Below are positions 15,762-24,254 of a stretch of 64,000 nucleotides of DNA, one piece after another (the first letter of the stretch is position 1; each line of letters starts with the position of its first letter). Origin of the DNA: Bdellovibrio bacteriovorus. Its GTDB lineage: Bacteria; Bdellovibrionota; Bdellovibrionia; Bdellovibrionales; Bdellovibrionaceae. The stretch lies in contig NZ_CP020946.1 of NCBI RefSeq assembly GCF_002208115.1, positions 1,550,001 through 1,614,000 on the forward strand, given 5' to 3'. The notes below the pieces were generated by a model, which saw nothing but the letters and a program-made list of their open reading frames with translations, ran no database searches and had not been told where the DNA came from. The position numbers and the translations under genes are program-made.

Positions 15762-17849
15762 ATGTTGAGACAGTTGCGGTTCTTGATATTATTCATACTG
15801 ATCCTCGGTCGCTTTGCCTGGGCGGTGACGCCAGAAAAAGTGGGCCTTCATCTTTCTTTCGAAGAAAGACTGGCGCTGACCTATGCCCTGATGGCGCAGG
15901 GTGAAACCGCTGAAAATAAAGAGCAAATTCTTGAAAGAGCCAAAAACTATTTCTCGGCTGTTTATCAAGCTGAAGTCGAGACTGTCAAAGTCCGCAACTT
16001 TGATGAGTTTTTAAAACTTCACAAAGGTGAGTGGCCGAACACTCACAGCGTGGCTTTGGATCTGGAAATGATCGAAGCCCGTGGGGCGAAACCCATGCGC
16101 ACATACACTTCCGACAGCGCGCGCGTTCAGAAGCAGATTGAAAACTATTTGGAATGGCAGCAGCAAAAACTGAAAGACATGGTTCCGCAGGATCAGCTTG
16201 AGCAAAAGATGCCTATGGAAGCCCTTGCGGCTCAGGTGATGGCTTTGGCGCAAAACCCGGACGGCCAGAAGCTGGCTGAAGGCTGGGTCCTGGCTGAAAG
16301 TGATGCTCTGTTAACTGAAAAGATGAAAGAACTGGATCGTGTGGGTGAAAAGATCGCGGAATCCAAGCTGGGTCAACAGCAGGATGCGACGATGAAGATC
16401 TTCCTGCAGACCATGTTCAGTGAATACTTCCGTCGTTTAAGCCCGGCTTCGAAAAAACTGATTGTGTCTTCTTACCTGGGCAGTGATCTGAATATGCCGG
16501 AGATGAAAAAGTTTGAACTGATGGTTCAAAACAGCGGACCGCAACTGCAAAAGTTGCTTCAAGTGGTGGCTCGGCAGGCGGATCTGGGACCTGATATGGT
16601 TGAGGTCTTCCGGGGTCTTGAGAATTCTGTGCGCCCGGTGCCTTGGTCGCAAGTGGAAAAGCTTTTGAGCTCTGAAAATGGCAACTATAAGTTCACCTAT
16701 TTTGAAAGAAAAGCACTGGGTGTGGGAACGATGGCTCAGGTTCACCGCGCGAAAGTCGTCATCGATGGCGAGCGCCGTGATGTGGTTGTGCGTTTCATCA
16801 AACCGGGTATTGCCGACAGAGTTGAAGAAGACAAGCGCATTCTGATGGATGTGGCTGAAATTCTGGATTCAAACCCCGAGTTCCGTAAAACCGGGGCTCC
16901 GAAACTGACTCCGGTGGTTCAGGATATTACGGACACCGTTTTGGCAGAACTCAGTCAGGAAGACACGATTGCCCGTCAGAAGCTGGCGGCGACTCGCTAT
17001 GAAAAAATGGCTTTCATGAATACGCCGGATTATAAGAACGACATCCAGTTCCATGTCCCGAAGATCTACGACGGCAAAAAAGGCTCCAAATTCATGGTGC
17101 AGGAGCTTGTTATCGGGAAAAAACTGGATAAAGAAGTGGCCCTGTACAAAGAGATTGCTCCGGAAATGAAACGCGTGATCATTGAGCAAATGGCCCGCGT
17201 CTGGGCCCAGGAAGTGATGTTTGGTGGCGGGTTCTACCATTCCGATCTGCACCAGGGGAACTTCATGATCCAGGTCACCGAGCCAAAAATTATTGTGAAC
17301 ATTCTGGATTATGGAATGGGTGGGGTGATCACTCGTGACATGCAGACCCAAGTCATGTTGTTGGGGGCAGGTACGGAGCTGTTGAATTCTGAAATCATGG
17401 CGCGGGCCTTCTGGAATATCGCTGACAAACAAAAAAGCACGATCACTCAAAGTCGTCTGCAGTTTATGATCGAGGCAAAAATGCATAATATCCGTCACGG
17501 CTATGAGCAGCCTTTGACGATGGAAATGTGGACGGCCTGGGTTATGGATCTGGGACTTCGTCTGCCTTATGAGTTTGTCAGTTTGAATCGAGGTATCGTG
17601 ATCGTGAATAAGCTGCTGGCCGATGCCGGCAGTAAAATGTCCATCAGCTCATTGATGAAAAGTATGGCCGTTAAAAACCCGGCCCGCGTTTACAAGGCTT
17701 TGGCGATTGAGGGCAAGATCTCTCACAAAGAATTGGTGAAGCTTGGGTGGATTGAAATGAAAGACATGCTGGGCTTGTCTCCGAAGGTCCTTCCTGCAAA
17801 AGTGGCGACTCCGGCAGCGGTTGTTCGTTGTGAAATGGTGTTCAACTAG
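15762..17849 (+). CDS. ABC1/UbiB-family atypical kinase-like protein with an export signal
   Basis: 695 residues. A hydrophobic N-terminus (FLILFILILGRFAWA) looks like a signal peptide or membrane anchor. The ABC1 domain spans about 255-530. Recognisable elements are KLLQ at 264-267 where the family has KxGQ, ALGVGTMAQVHRA at 318-330 where an Ala-rich loop is usual, VVVRFIKPG with Arg344 where the ATP-binding Lys sits, Glu396/Glu400, HSDLHQGN with Asp495 and Asn500, and DYG at 516-518. ABC1 proteins normally act in the cytoplasm on quinone synthesis. Export plus altered ATP-site residues suggests a pseudokinase or a divergent function. No C-terminal membrane helices follow. Confidence 0.85.
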   Translation: MLRQLRFLILFILILGRFAWAVTPEKVGLHLSFEERLALTYALMAQGETAENKEQILERAKNYFSAVYQAEVETVKVRNFDEFLKLHKGEWPNTHSVALDLEMIEARGAKPMRTYTSDSARVQKQIENYLEWQQQKLKDMVPQDQLEQKMPMEALAAQVMALAQNPDGQKLAEGWVLAESDALLTEKMKELDRVGEKIAESKLGQQQDATMKIFLQTMFSEYFRRLSPASKKLIVSSYLGSDLNMPEMKKFELMVQNSGPQLQKLLQVVARQADLGPDMVEVFRGLENSVRPVPWSQVEKLLSSENGNYKFTYFERKALGVGTMAQVHRAKVVIDGERRDVVVRFIKPGIADRVEEDKRILMDVAEILDSNPEFRKTGAPKLTPVVQDITDTVLAELSQEDTIARQKLAATRYEKMAFMNTPDYKNDIQFHVPKIYDGKKGSKFMVQELVIGKKLDKEVALYKEIAPEMKRVIIEQMARVWAQEVMFGGGFYHSDLHQGNFMIQVTEPKIIVNILDYGMGGVITRDMQTQVMLLGAGTELLNSEIMARAFWNIADKQKSTITQSRLQFMIEAKMHNIRHGYEQPLTMEMWTAWVMDLGLRLPYEFVSLNRGIVIVNKLLADAGSKMSISSLMKSMAVKNPARVYKALAIEGKISHKELVKLGWIEMKDMLGLSPKVLPAKVATPAAVVRCEMVFN

Positions 17850-17870
17850 GGACTGCGCAGCGACAGTCCC
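17849..17870 (+). terminator. Weak hairpin after the ABC1-family gene
   Basis: GGGACTG and CAGTCCC form a seven-pair stem around an eight-base loop, starting at the last base of the stop codon. It is followed by TTAATTAA rather than a clean T-run, so it is at best a weak terminator. Confidence 0.45.
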
Positions 17871-17958
17871 TTAATTAATACTTTGAAATCGTCATTGAAT
17901 TTGTTTGTTGTTGTTCCTGGCTCCTGATCAAAATGAGGAAAATCAGGAGGGAACGTTC

Positions 17959-19323
17959 ATGGCCATATCTACTGTCAAAGATGCGGGCAAAGCCGTCTTG
18001 GATAAAAGCAAAATTTGGAAAGTCATCGGGGCCTCCAGCGCCGGAACCCTGATTGAGTGGTATGACTTTTACATCTTTGGCAGTCTTGCCACTATTATCT
18101 CCGCTCAATTTTTCCCTAAAGGTCATGAAACTGTGGCATTGCTTAGTACGCTGGCCACTTTCGCCACTGGCTTTATTGTTCGTCCTTTCGGCGCGCTCGT
18201 GTTTGGCCGCGTGGGCGATGTGGTGGGGCGTAAGTATGCCTTCATGGTCACCCTGCTGATCATGGGCCTTGCGACCACCGCCATTGGTTTATTGCCAGGG
18301 TATGAAACGATTGGGATTCTTGCGCCGATCCTGCTTTTGGTACTGCGTCTGTTGCAAGGTCTGGCTCTTGGAGGAGAATACGGAGGTGCCGCCACCTACG
18401 TTGCCGAACACAGTCCGGATGGCAAGCGCGGATTTTATACCTCGTTCATTCAAACCACGGCCACTTTGGGGCTCTTTGTTTCATTGGGCGTGATTCTGGT
18501 AACCCGTTTGACGATGGGTGAAGACGCCTTTAAGGACTGGGGCTGGCGGATTCCGTTTCTGCTGTCGGTGGTTCTGGTGTTGGTGTCTTATCTGATTCGC
18601 CGAAAGATGCAGGAATCACCGGTCTTTATTCAGATGAAGGCCGAGGGGAAGTCCTCGAAAAGTCCGCTGCGTGACAGTTTCCTGCATCCTGAAAATCGCC
18701 GCCTGGTGATTCTGGCATTGTTGGGTGCGACGGCTGGGCAGGGGGTGGTGTGGTACACCGGGCAGTTCTATGCACTTTACTATTTGCAGACGGTTTTAAA
18801 GGTGGACTTTGTGGTGGCCAATCAGATCATCGCGGTGGCATTGCTGTTTGCAACTCCCTTCTTTGTGGTGTTCGGTGGCCTTTCTGACAAGATCGGACGC
18901 AAGAATATTATGATGGCGGGGTGTTTGATCGCGGCCCTCACTTACTATCCGATCTATCAGGCGATGGAGTATTATTCTGGATGGAATCCTGCAGAGCCTT
19001 TGGCGACGGCGGTGAATCCCAATGTCGTGATGCTGACCTTGTTGGTGTTCATTCAAGTGATCTATGTGACGATGGTGTACGGGCCGATTGCCGCCTTTCT
19101 GGTCGAGCTATTCCCGACACAAATTCGCTATACTTCGATGTCTCTTCCATATCATATCGGGAACGGTGTGTTCGGGGGGCTTGTTCCTTTCATCGGCACG
19201 GCGATTGTGGCGGCCACTGGGAACCACTTTGCCGGTTTGATATATCCTATCGCAATCGCCTTGATGACATTTGGTATTGGGATGATCTTTATCAAAGAAG
19301 ACCGGAACGTTCGTTGGCATTAG
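17959..19323 (+). CDS. MHS-family MFS transporter
   Basis: 454 residues with about 12 membrane helices and the metabolite:H+ symporter signatures: SSAGTLIEWYDFYIFGSLA in helix one, RPFGALVFGRVGDVVGRKYA (the MFS loop motif), LQGLALGGEYGGAATYVAEH in helix four, and WGWRIPFLLS. Relatives carry shikimate, proline/betaine, citrate or alpha-ketoglutarate. The substrate is not determined by sequence. The ATG at 17959 has AGGAGGG upstream and gives the normal family N-terminus. It is transcribed alone. Confidence 0.88.
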   Translation: MAISTVKDAGKAVLDKSKIWKVIGASSAGTLIEWYDFYIFGSLATIISAQFFPKGHETVALLSTLATFATGFIVRPFGALVFGRVGDVVGRKYAFMVTLLIMGLATTAIGLLPGYETIGILAPILLLVLRLLQGLALGGEYGGAATYVAEHSPDGKRGFYTSFIQTTATLGLFVSLGVILVTRLTMGEDAFKDWGWRIPFLLSVVLVLVSYLIRRKMQESPVFIQMKAEGKSSKSPLRDSFLHPENRRLVILALLGATAGQGVVWYTGQFYALYYLQTVLKVDFVVANQIIAVALLFATPFFVVFGGLSDKIGRKNIMMAGCLIAALTYYPIYQAMEYYSGWNPAEPLATAVNPNVVMLTLLVFIQVIYVTMVYGPIAAFLVELFPTQIRYTSMSLPYHIGNGVFGGLVPFIGTAIVAATGNHFAGLIYPIAIALMTFGIGMIFIKEDRNVRWH

Positions 19324-19384
19324 CTGGACGCAGTTTCTCAATTTGATACTCAGGTCGCTTTCCACAATCTCCGATAAGATAAAC

Positions 19385-19630
19385 ATGCACGTTGGTAGGT
19401 GGGAAGTGGCCGAAATTCAAAAGAAAATCAAAGCAGCAGCAAGTCTGTTGCTTTTTTCTATTTTGGTTTTGGGTTGTACCGAGCGCACCCTTGAAATGGA
19501 CTTTTTAAATAAGGCAGATGTGTAATAAGAGACAGGTATTACTTGTGACCGATCCATTGAAAAGATCGAAGCTGAAAACCCACAAACCAAGATTTGGCGT
19601 GATGTCACGGAACTTGCTACAGATGCTCAG
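19385..19630 (+). pseudogene. Interrupted 5' end of a large lipoprotein gene
   Basis: This segment encodes a lipoprotein signal (SLLLFSILVLGC, lipobox VLGC) and LEMDFLNKADV, then meets two consecutive TAA codons at 19523-19528. The same frame is open immediately afterwards and runs through ITCDRSIEKIEAEN into the long downstream reading frame, so both parts were one gene. The stops lie inside a 20-mer that matches the Tn5 mosaic end except for one extra A (19516-19535). ATG 19385 or GTG 19406 could be the start. Confidence 0.65.
19516..19535 (+). other. Tn5 mosaic-end-like 20-mer
   Basis: AGATGTGTAATAAGAGACAG differs from the 19-bp Tn5 mosaic end (AGATGTGTATAAGAGACAG) by a single inserted A. 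No second end, transposase gene or nine-base target duplication is visible around it. It could be a sequencing-library adapter remnant, a transposition scar or chance. Confidence 0.6.
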
Positions 19631-22096
19631 GTGGACTGTGCCGACACGGGGAAAGCCACCTTCAAATTGCCGTTGGAGCATATCTTCCCTTATGAAGCCC
19701 CCACAGTTGCCGGGAATGTTGGTCACGACTTCCAGATCCGCTGGTATGTGAAAAGTCTTGAAGGGGAAACGTTTGTTTTCAACAAAACCCTTTCATTGGT
19801 GATTTTTGCTCCGAATGTCAGTTTGACCGCGGAAAGTATCAACACCCTGAAGTTAGGTCATCAAAGCTACGAAATCAACGGCACCTGCCAAATCGAAGGT
19901 GGGGTGGTGAATCTGACCGGTCCCTTTGATGGAGGACCTCAAAGTGCCAATTGTTCGGGCGGCGTCTTTTCAGCGGCAGTGACCTTGAAAAGCAACTTGG
20001 GTGATGGCGTAACCAGTATTTCAGTCAATCACATGGCCACCGGCGCTTACCGGGTTTTTGGTTTTGAGCAGAAAGAAGTTTTGGTTGATTTGACGGCTCC
20101 TGAGGTGGTGATCACATCGCCAACGGGCAATACAAAATTCACCCAGTCCTCGGTCAACGCTGATGGAACGATTACTGTTCGCGGCACTTGTTCTGAAGAT
20201 TTAATTCCCGTAAAAGTGAACATTGGTGCTGTTGTTCGTGAAGTGACCTGTTCGGCCGTGCGCACTTTTGTTGCCGACGTGGCCGTCAGTAATGGCATGC
20301 CAGCAGTCCACGCTATGCAGACGGATGCGGCTGGTAATGCGGGGGATGCTGTTGGTGTAAATATCATTGTGGATCTTGAGGGGCCTGGGGCCTTTACGAT
20401 CACCGGGGTTCGCACGATGGCCGGTGCAGACGTGACGGCAGATGGATTCCTTCGTGACAAAGGACCGGTGATTGATTTCACGATGCCGTCGGACCTTGAT
20501 CATGTCGAAGCTTTTATCAAAGACAGTGCGGGCGCCACGACGATTTGTCAGGCCAGTATTGCCGCCTCTGCGGTGGATCTTTCTTCTTGTGTGCTGGCTC
20601 AAGGCACAGTCTATTCCATTTATATTCTAGCCGTCGACGTAAATGGCAATAAAACTGCGGCTTCGAATAATGGCTTTATATTCACAACACAGTTCCCGGT
20701 TCCGCAAATCACGCGGGTTTATGCTGCCGTCCCGGGGGCGCATTTCGGGAACGGTACAACTGTCAGTATTCGCGTCGAGTATGACCGTGAATTGAAGGTG
20801 GTTGGTGGAGTCATGCCCAGCATGGTTCTAAATACCGGCGTCCTCGTGACAGCGGCGTCGCTGCAGGCGGACCTGCGAACACTGCAGTTCAACTATGTGG
20901 TGTTCGCGGGGAACTATGCATTCCCTCTGGGAGTCACTTCAACGTCCTTCAGTGGCTGTGCGGGCTGTCTGGTGGACAAGGCCAATGATGTTGTTCAGGC
21001 ATCAATGGTATTGCCCGCGGATGTTGGAGCAAACGGGCTTCAAGCATCCAATGTAAAAGTAGATGCGATGGCGCCAAACACCCCGCCGTCGTTTAATCTG
21101 GGGGCGGTTTTGCCTCTGTACACGGAAGCACCCGTTGTGAATTTCACGTTACCTTCAGATCCAGATGTGTTGACAGCGGAGCTTCGCCTGCTGCAGCAGT
21201 CCAATGGCGCCATCCTTCGTGACTGGACTGAGGTTGCTAGTCCGGTCAAATTCTCTTCTCTGTCGACGACTCTGCAGCCGGGTTTGACTTATTCGCTGAG
21301 CCTGCGCCTGAAAGACCCGATGGGGAATTATAGCAGCACTTTGACAAATAACTTTGTCGCGTTTTCGTGTCCTGCGGAATTTATCTATGTCCATAATGCG
21401 AGCATCGTCGCAAATCCGTTCTGTATAGGTCAGTATGAAGCCAAGAACGATGGCTCGCCACGCCCGCGCTTTATCGCGGATTTTGTGCCCGAAAGTTTAA
21501 GCAATATGGGGGCGGTGTCGCGATGTACTTCTTTGGGGGCAGGTTATGATCTGGTCACCAATAGTGAATGGCGGGCTGTGGCGGACCTCATTGCGAAACA
21601 GGCCGGAAACTGGGCCAGCGGTGTTTATGGGTCAGGTCTTTTGCATCGCGGGAACAATCAATCCGGTTCTCCAGTGTCTGCCACGGGCGGGGATGTTTGT
21701 GCGCCGAATTCGGCTCTTTGTACCAGCAATGCTTTAAGAAGAACGCACTCGCTGCCGTATGGTCAGATCATCTGGGACTTTGCTGGCAATGCTACGGAGG
21801 CAATCAAAGACACCAATAGTGTTATTTATAATCCGGCCTATGTGTATCCGGCGCAGAACACCGGCGATGCTTTGAATCTGGCATTTGGTACAACGGCCGT
21901 GACCTGCAGTGGTGCGGGTGGACCTGAGTACTGTGGTTTTGGTAAAATCGACTTCAGCAATTCAGCCGTGACAGGTGTTTGGCGCGGAGGCGGAACTGGA
22001 GATGGCAATTCCGCCGGGGTCTTTAGTGCCAAACGTGCTGCTGATGTGACATCGGTCCTGACCAACAGCGGATATCGCTGCGTTTATCATCCGTAA
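19631..22096 (+). CDS. Ig-like and C-type-lectin/FGE-fold surface protein, main open part
   Basis: The open portion runs from a GTG at 19631, but homologous frame continues upstream to the interruption, so 19631 is probably not the natural start. It holds several bacterial Ig-like modules (for example VDLTAPEVVITSPTGNTKF and VDLEGPGAFTITGVR). The C-terminal domain, from about FCIGQYEAKND to GYRCVYHP, resembles the C-type-lectin-like fold of formylglycine-generating-enzyme proteins. It would be an exported surface lipoprotein, perhaps adhesive. I see no catalytic Cys pair of true FGE. Function is inferred from the fold only. Confidence 0.65.
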   Translation: MDCADTGKATFKLPLEHIFPYEAPTVAGNVGHDFQIRWYVKSLEGETFVFNKTLSLVIFAPNVSLTAESINTLKLGHQSYEINGTCQIEGGVVNLTGPFDGGPQSANCSGGVFSAAVTLKSNLGDGVTSISVNHMATGAYRVFGFEQKEVLVDLTAPEVVITSPTGNTKFTQSSVNADGTITVRGTCSEDLIPVKVNIGAVVREVTCSAVRTFVADVAVSNGMPAVHAMQTDAAGNAGDAVGVNIIVDLEGPGAFTITGVRTMAGADVTADGFLRDKGPVIDFTMPSDLDHVEAFIKDSAGATTICQASIAASAVDLSSCVLAQGTVYSIYILAVDVNGNKTAASNNGFIFTTQFPVPQITRVYAAVPGAHFGNGTTVSIRVEYDRELKVVGGVMPSMVLNTGVLVTAASLQADLRTLQFNYVVFAGNYAFPLGVTSTSFSGCAGCLVDKANDVVQASMVLPADVGANGLQASNVKVDAMAPNTPPSFNLGAVLPLYTEAPVVNFTLPSDPDVLTAELRLLQQSNGAILRDWTEVASPVKFSSLSTTLQPGLTYSLSLRLKDPMGNYSSTLTNNFVAFSCPAEFIYVHNASIVANPFCIGQYEAKNDGSPRPRFIADFVPESLSNMGAVSRCTSLGAGYDLVTNSEWRAVADLIAKQAGNWASGVYGSGLLHRGNNQSGSPVSATGGDVCAPNSALCTSNALRRTHSLPYGQIIWDFAGNATEAIKDTNSVIYNPAYVYPAQNTGDALNLAFGTTAVTCSGAGGPEYCGFGKIDFSNSAVTGVWRGGGTGDGNSAGVFSAKRAADVTSVLTNSGYRCVYHP

Positions 22097-22103
22097 TTGA
22101 ATT

Positions 22104-23447
22104 CTAACTCTTCAAAAAGCGCTTGCTTAGGATGTGGAATCTCCATGTCAGAAGAACTGAGGCAAAGATCAATCCCACCAGCAGACCGATCCAGATTCCC
22201 ACCGGACCCACGCCCAAGTGGAAGGCCAGCAGGTATCCACCCGGAAGCCCCATCACCCAGTATGCAAAGAAAGCGATGATGCTGGGCCATTGCGTGTCGC
22301 TCATGCCGCGCAAAGCGCCAATCGCCACGGCCTGAATGCCGTCAAAGATCTCAAAGATCGCAACGACGACAAAGAACTTCGCCGCCCACGCGATCACATC
22401 CTGATCGGTCACATAGAACGTCGGGAACCATTCGCGCAGGAAGAAGAATCCAAGTGCACACAAGCTCATGTAAGCCGCCCCCAGCTTGATCGCGGTGAAT
22501 CCCGCAAATCTTGCCAGGGAATAATCCCCACGGCCCAGTTCAAAGCCCACGCGGATGCTGGCGGCAATGCCGATCCCCAGGGTGATCAGAAAGCTTGTGC
22601 TGGCAAGGCTGATGGTGATTTGGTGCGCTGCCAAGGGGGTTGATCCAAACCAGCCCATCATCACCGCCGCGGCGGAAAAAGCACCCACTTCAAACAAATA
22701 AGTGAAGCCGTTGGGAAGTCCCAGGCGGATGATATTTTTCAGCAGGTGGTGATCAAAGCGATGCACCCAGCGCTCGACCAGATATTTTTTAAATTGCGGG
22801 TGCAGGTGCACATAAGTGACCATGATCAAAGCCATCAGGCAGCGGGAGATCAGGGTTGCCCACGCGGCACCGTTCAGGCCCAGCTTGGGAAGGCCGTAAA
22901 GTCCATGGATCAGCACCCAGTTCCCGGCGATATTCAAGACCACACCAAAGATCATCACATACATGGCCACTTTGGTTTTACCGATGCCATCGGTGAACTG
23001 TTTGTAGGACTGGTAAAGCAGGCTCGGCAACACAGACCAGATGGTGATCTCGAAAAAGGCCGCTCCCATTTCCAGAACTTCATGGGTTTGTCCAAAGACC
23101 TTCAGGTTCGGAAGAAGGGCGTACAAGAGTCCGATGATGAATGCACTGATGGCCAGGGCGACAACAACACTATGACGAAGCAAAACCCCGCCATAAGGAT
23201 AATTTTCCTGGCCCTGCATGCGCGCAAAAAGCGCTGTCACCGGAGCCAGCATTCCCAGACCGAAAATCAGAAACACAATAAAGACACTGCCGGCAAATGC
23301 CGAAGCCCCCAGGGCCACGGACCCCAGGGCGCCCACCATGATCGTGTCCGCCAAAGTGATCAGGTTCTGACCGACCTGGCCAACGACGATAGGCCCGGAA
23401 AGACGGGCCAGCATTTTGCTTTCGTGAATGAATTTAGACTGCGACAA
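22104..23447 (-). CDS. MATE-family multidrug efflux transporter
   Basis: 447 residues with about 12 membrane helices and MATE features: SGPIVVGQVGQNLITLADTIMVG in helix one, FGLGMLAPVTALFARMQG, and the second-half counterpart YLFEVGAFSAAAVMMGWFG. It would export cationic drugs or metabolites by Na+ or H+ antiport. Its start overlaps the end of the upstream nfu-like gene by 14 bases, so the two are co-transcribed. It is convergent with the interrupted lipoprotein gene, seven bases apart. Confidence 0.9.
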   Translation of the reverse strand: MSQSKFIHESKMLARLSGPIVVGQVGQNLITLADTIMVGALGSVALGASAFAGSVFIVFLIFGLGMLAPVTALFARMQGQENYPYGGVLLRHSVVVALAISAFIIGLLYALLPNLKVFGQTHEVLEMGAAFFEITIWSVLPSLLYQSYKQFTDGIGKTKVAMYVMIFGVVLNIAGNWVLIHGLYGLPKLGLNGAAWATLISRCLMALIMVTYVHLHPQFKKYLVERWVHRFDHHLLKNIIRLGLPNGFTYLFEVGAFSAAAVMMGWFGSTPLAAHQITISLASTSFLITLGIGIAASIRVGFELGRGDYSLARFAGFTAIKLGAAYMSLCALGFFFLREWFPTFYVTDQDVIAWAAKFFVVVAIFEIFDGIQAVAIGALRGMSDTQWPSIIAFFAYWVMGLPGGYLLAFHLGVGPVGIWIGLLVGLIFASVLLTWRFHILSKRFLKS

Positions 23448-23994
23448 CTTCTTTGATCTCCGGGAAAAGTTCCTTCATGCGCACTTCGACTCCTTCTTTA
23501 AGGGTCACGCTGGAACTTGGGCAGCCGGAGCAGGCGCCTTTCATGTGAATGTAAAGGATGTTGCCTTCATATTTATGGAATACGATGTCGCCGCCATCCA
23601 AAGCCACTACGGGACGGATTTCGCGGTTCAGGACCGATTTGATATTGCGAACCATCGGGCTGTCGTTTTCATCATTTTCGTCGGCTTCAACGAAAGTAAC
23701 CACCACAGGTTCATCGCGATCCAGGTGTTCCTGAATCAGGCCGCTCAGGGGGTGAGCCAAAAGTTCCCAGTCCACCCAGTCCTGCTTGGTCACGGTGATG
23801 AAGTCCGGGCCCACGTATACGGAGCTGGTCCATGGGAAGCCGAAGATTTTGGCAGCCAATGGCGAACGTTCCGCCTCCTGAACGGTCGGGCAGTCAAAGC
23901 CCTGATCCGTGACCTTTTTGTGAAGCAAAAACTTCATCGTGGCAGGATTAGGGGTTGGTTCGAAGCTGACAGGCATTTTTTCACTCGTATTCAT
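23434..23994 (-). CDS. Nfu-type iron-sulfur cluster scaffold/carrier
   Basis: 186 residues with an Nfu N-terminal domain (FEPTPNPATMKFLL, SPLAAKIFGFPWTSSVYVG, FITVTK) and a C-terminal NifU-like domain (about 110-186). The latter has the cluster-binding CSGC in MKGACSGCPSSSVTL and the preceding RPVVALDGGDI. It delivers [4Fe-4S] clusters to target enzymes. The ATG at 23994 is selected because GAGGT lies five bases upstream; in-frame ATGs further up would add an unrelated extension. It shares an operon with the MATE gene, probably by position only. Confidence 0.9.
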   Translation of the reverse strand: MNTSEKMPVSFEPTPNPATMKFLLHKKVTDQGFDCPTVQEAERSPLAAKIFGFPWTSSVYVGPDFITVTKQDWVDWELLAHPLSGLIQEHLDRDEPVVVTFVEADENDENDSPMVRNIKSVLNREIRPVVALDGGDIVFHKYEGNILYIHMKGACSGCPSSSVTLKEGVEVRMKELFPEIKEVVAV

Positions 23995-24110
23995 ACAGAC
24001 CTCATAGGGACAACGAACATTATACCACAGCATGTTTTCTGCCAAGCGTGTTAATCGCAGAGACGCGCTTGATTAAACTTGAAAAACTTCATAAATTTAC
24101 CCCGGCCTAG

Positions 24111-24209
24111 GGTGTGCCTGAAAACCTCCATTGCTGCGTTGCTCGTCGTCGGCGTACAAAGAGTACGCCTTCCTCCTCGCGCCTTGCACTGGAGGCTTTC
24201 AGACACACC
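24111..24209. repeat. 99-bp nested inverted repeat
   Basis: The 20-base arms at 24111-24130 and 24190-24209 pair at 18 positions. At the centre, GGCGTAC (24151-24157) and GTACGCC (24163-24169) form a perfect hairpin with a five-base loop, and the sequence between is partly complementary. It lies between the divergent nfu and aldolase genes, lacks a T-run and is not coding. It resembles dispersed REP-like or cruciform elements; copy number cannot be judged from one window. Confidence 0.75.
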
Positions 24210-24254
24210 TTAATAATATGAATGTAAGTTTTCTTTAGGTTATAGGAGATCTAG

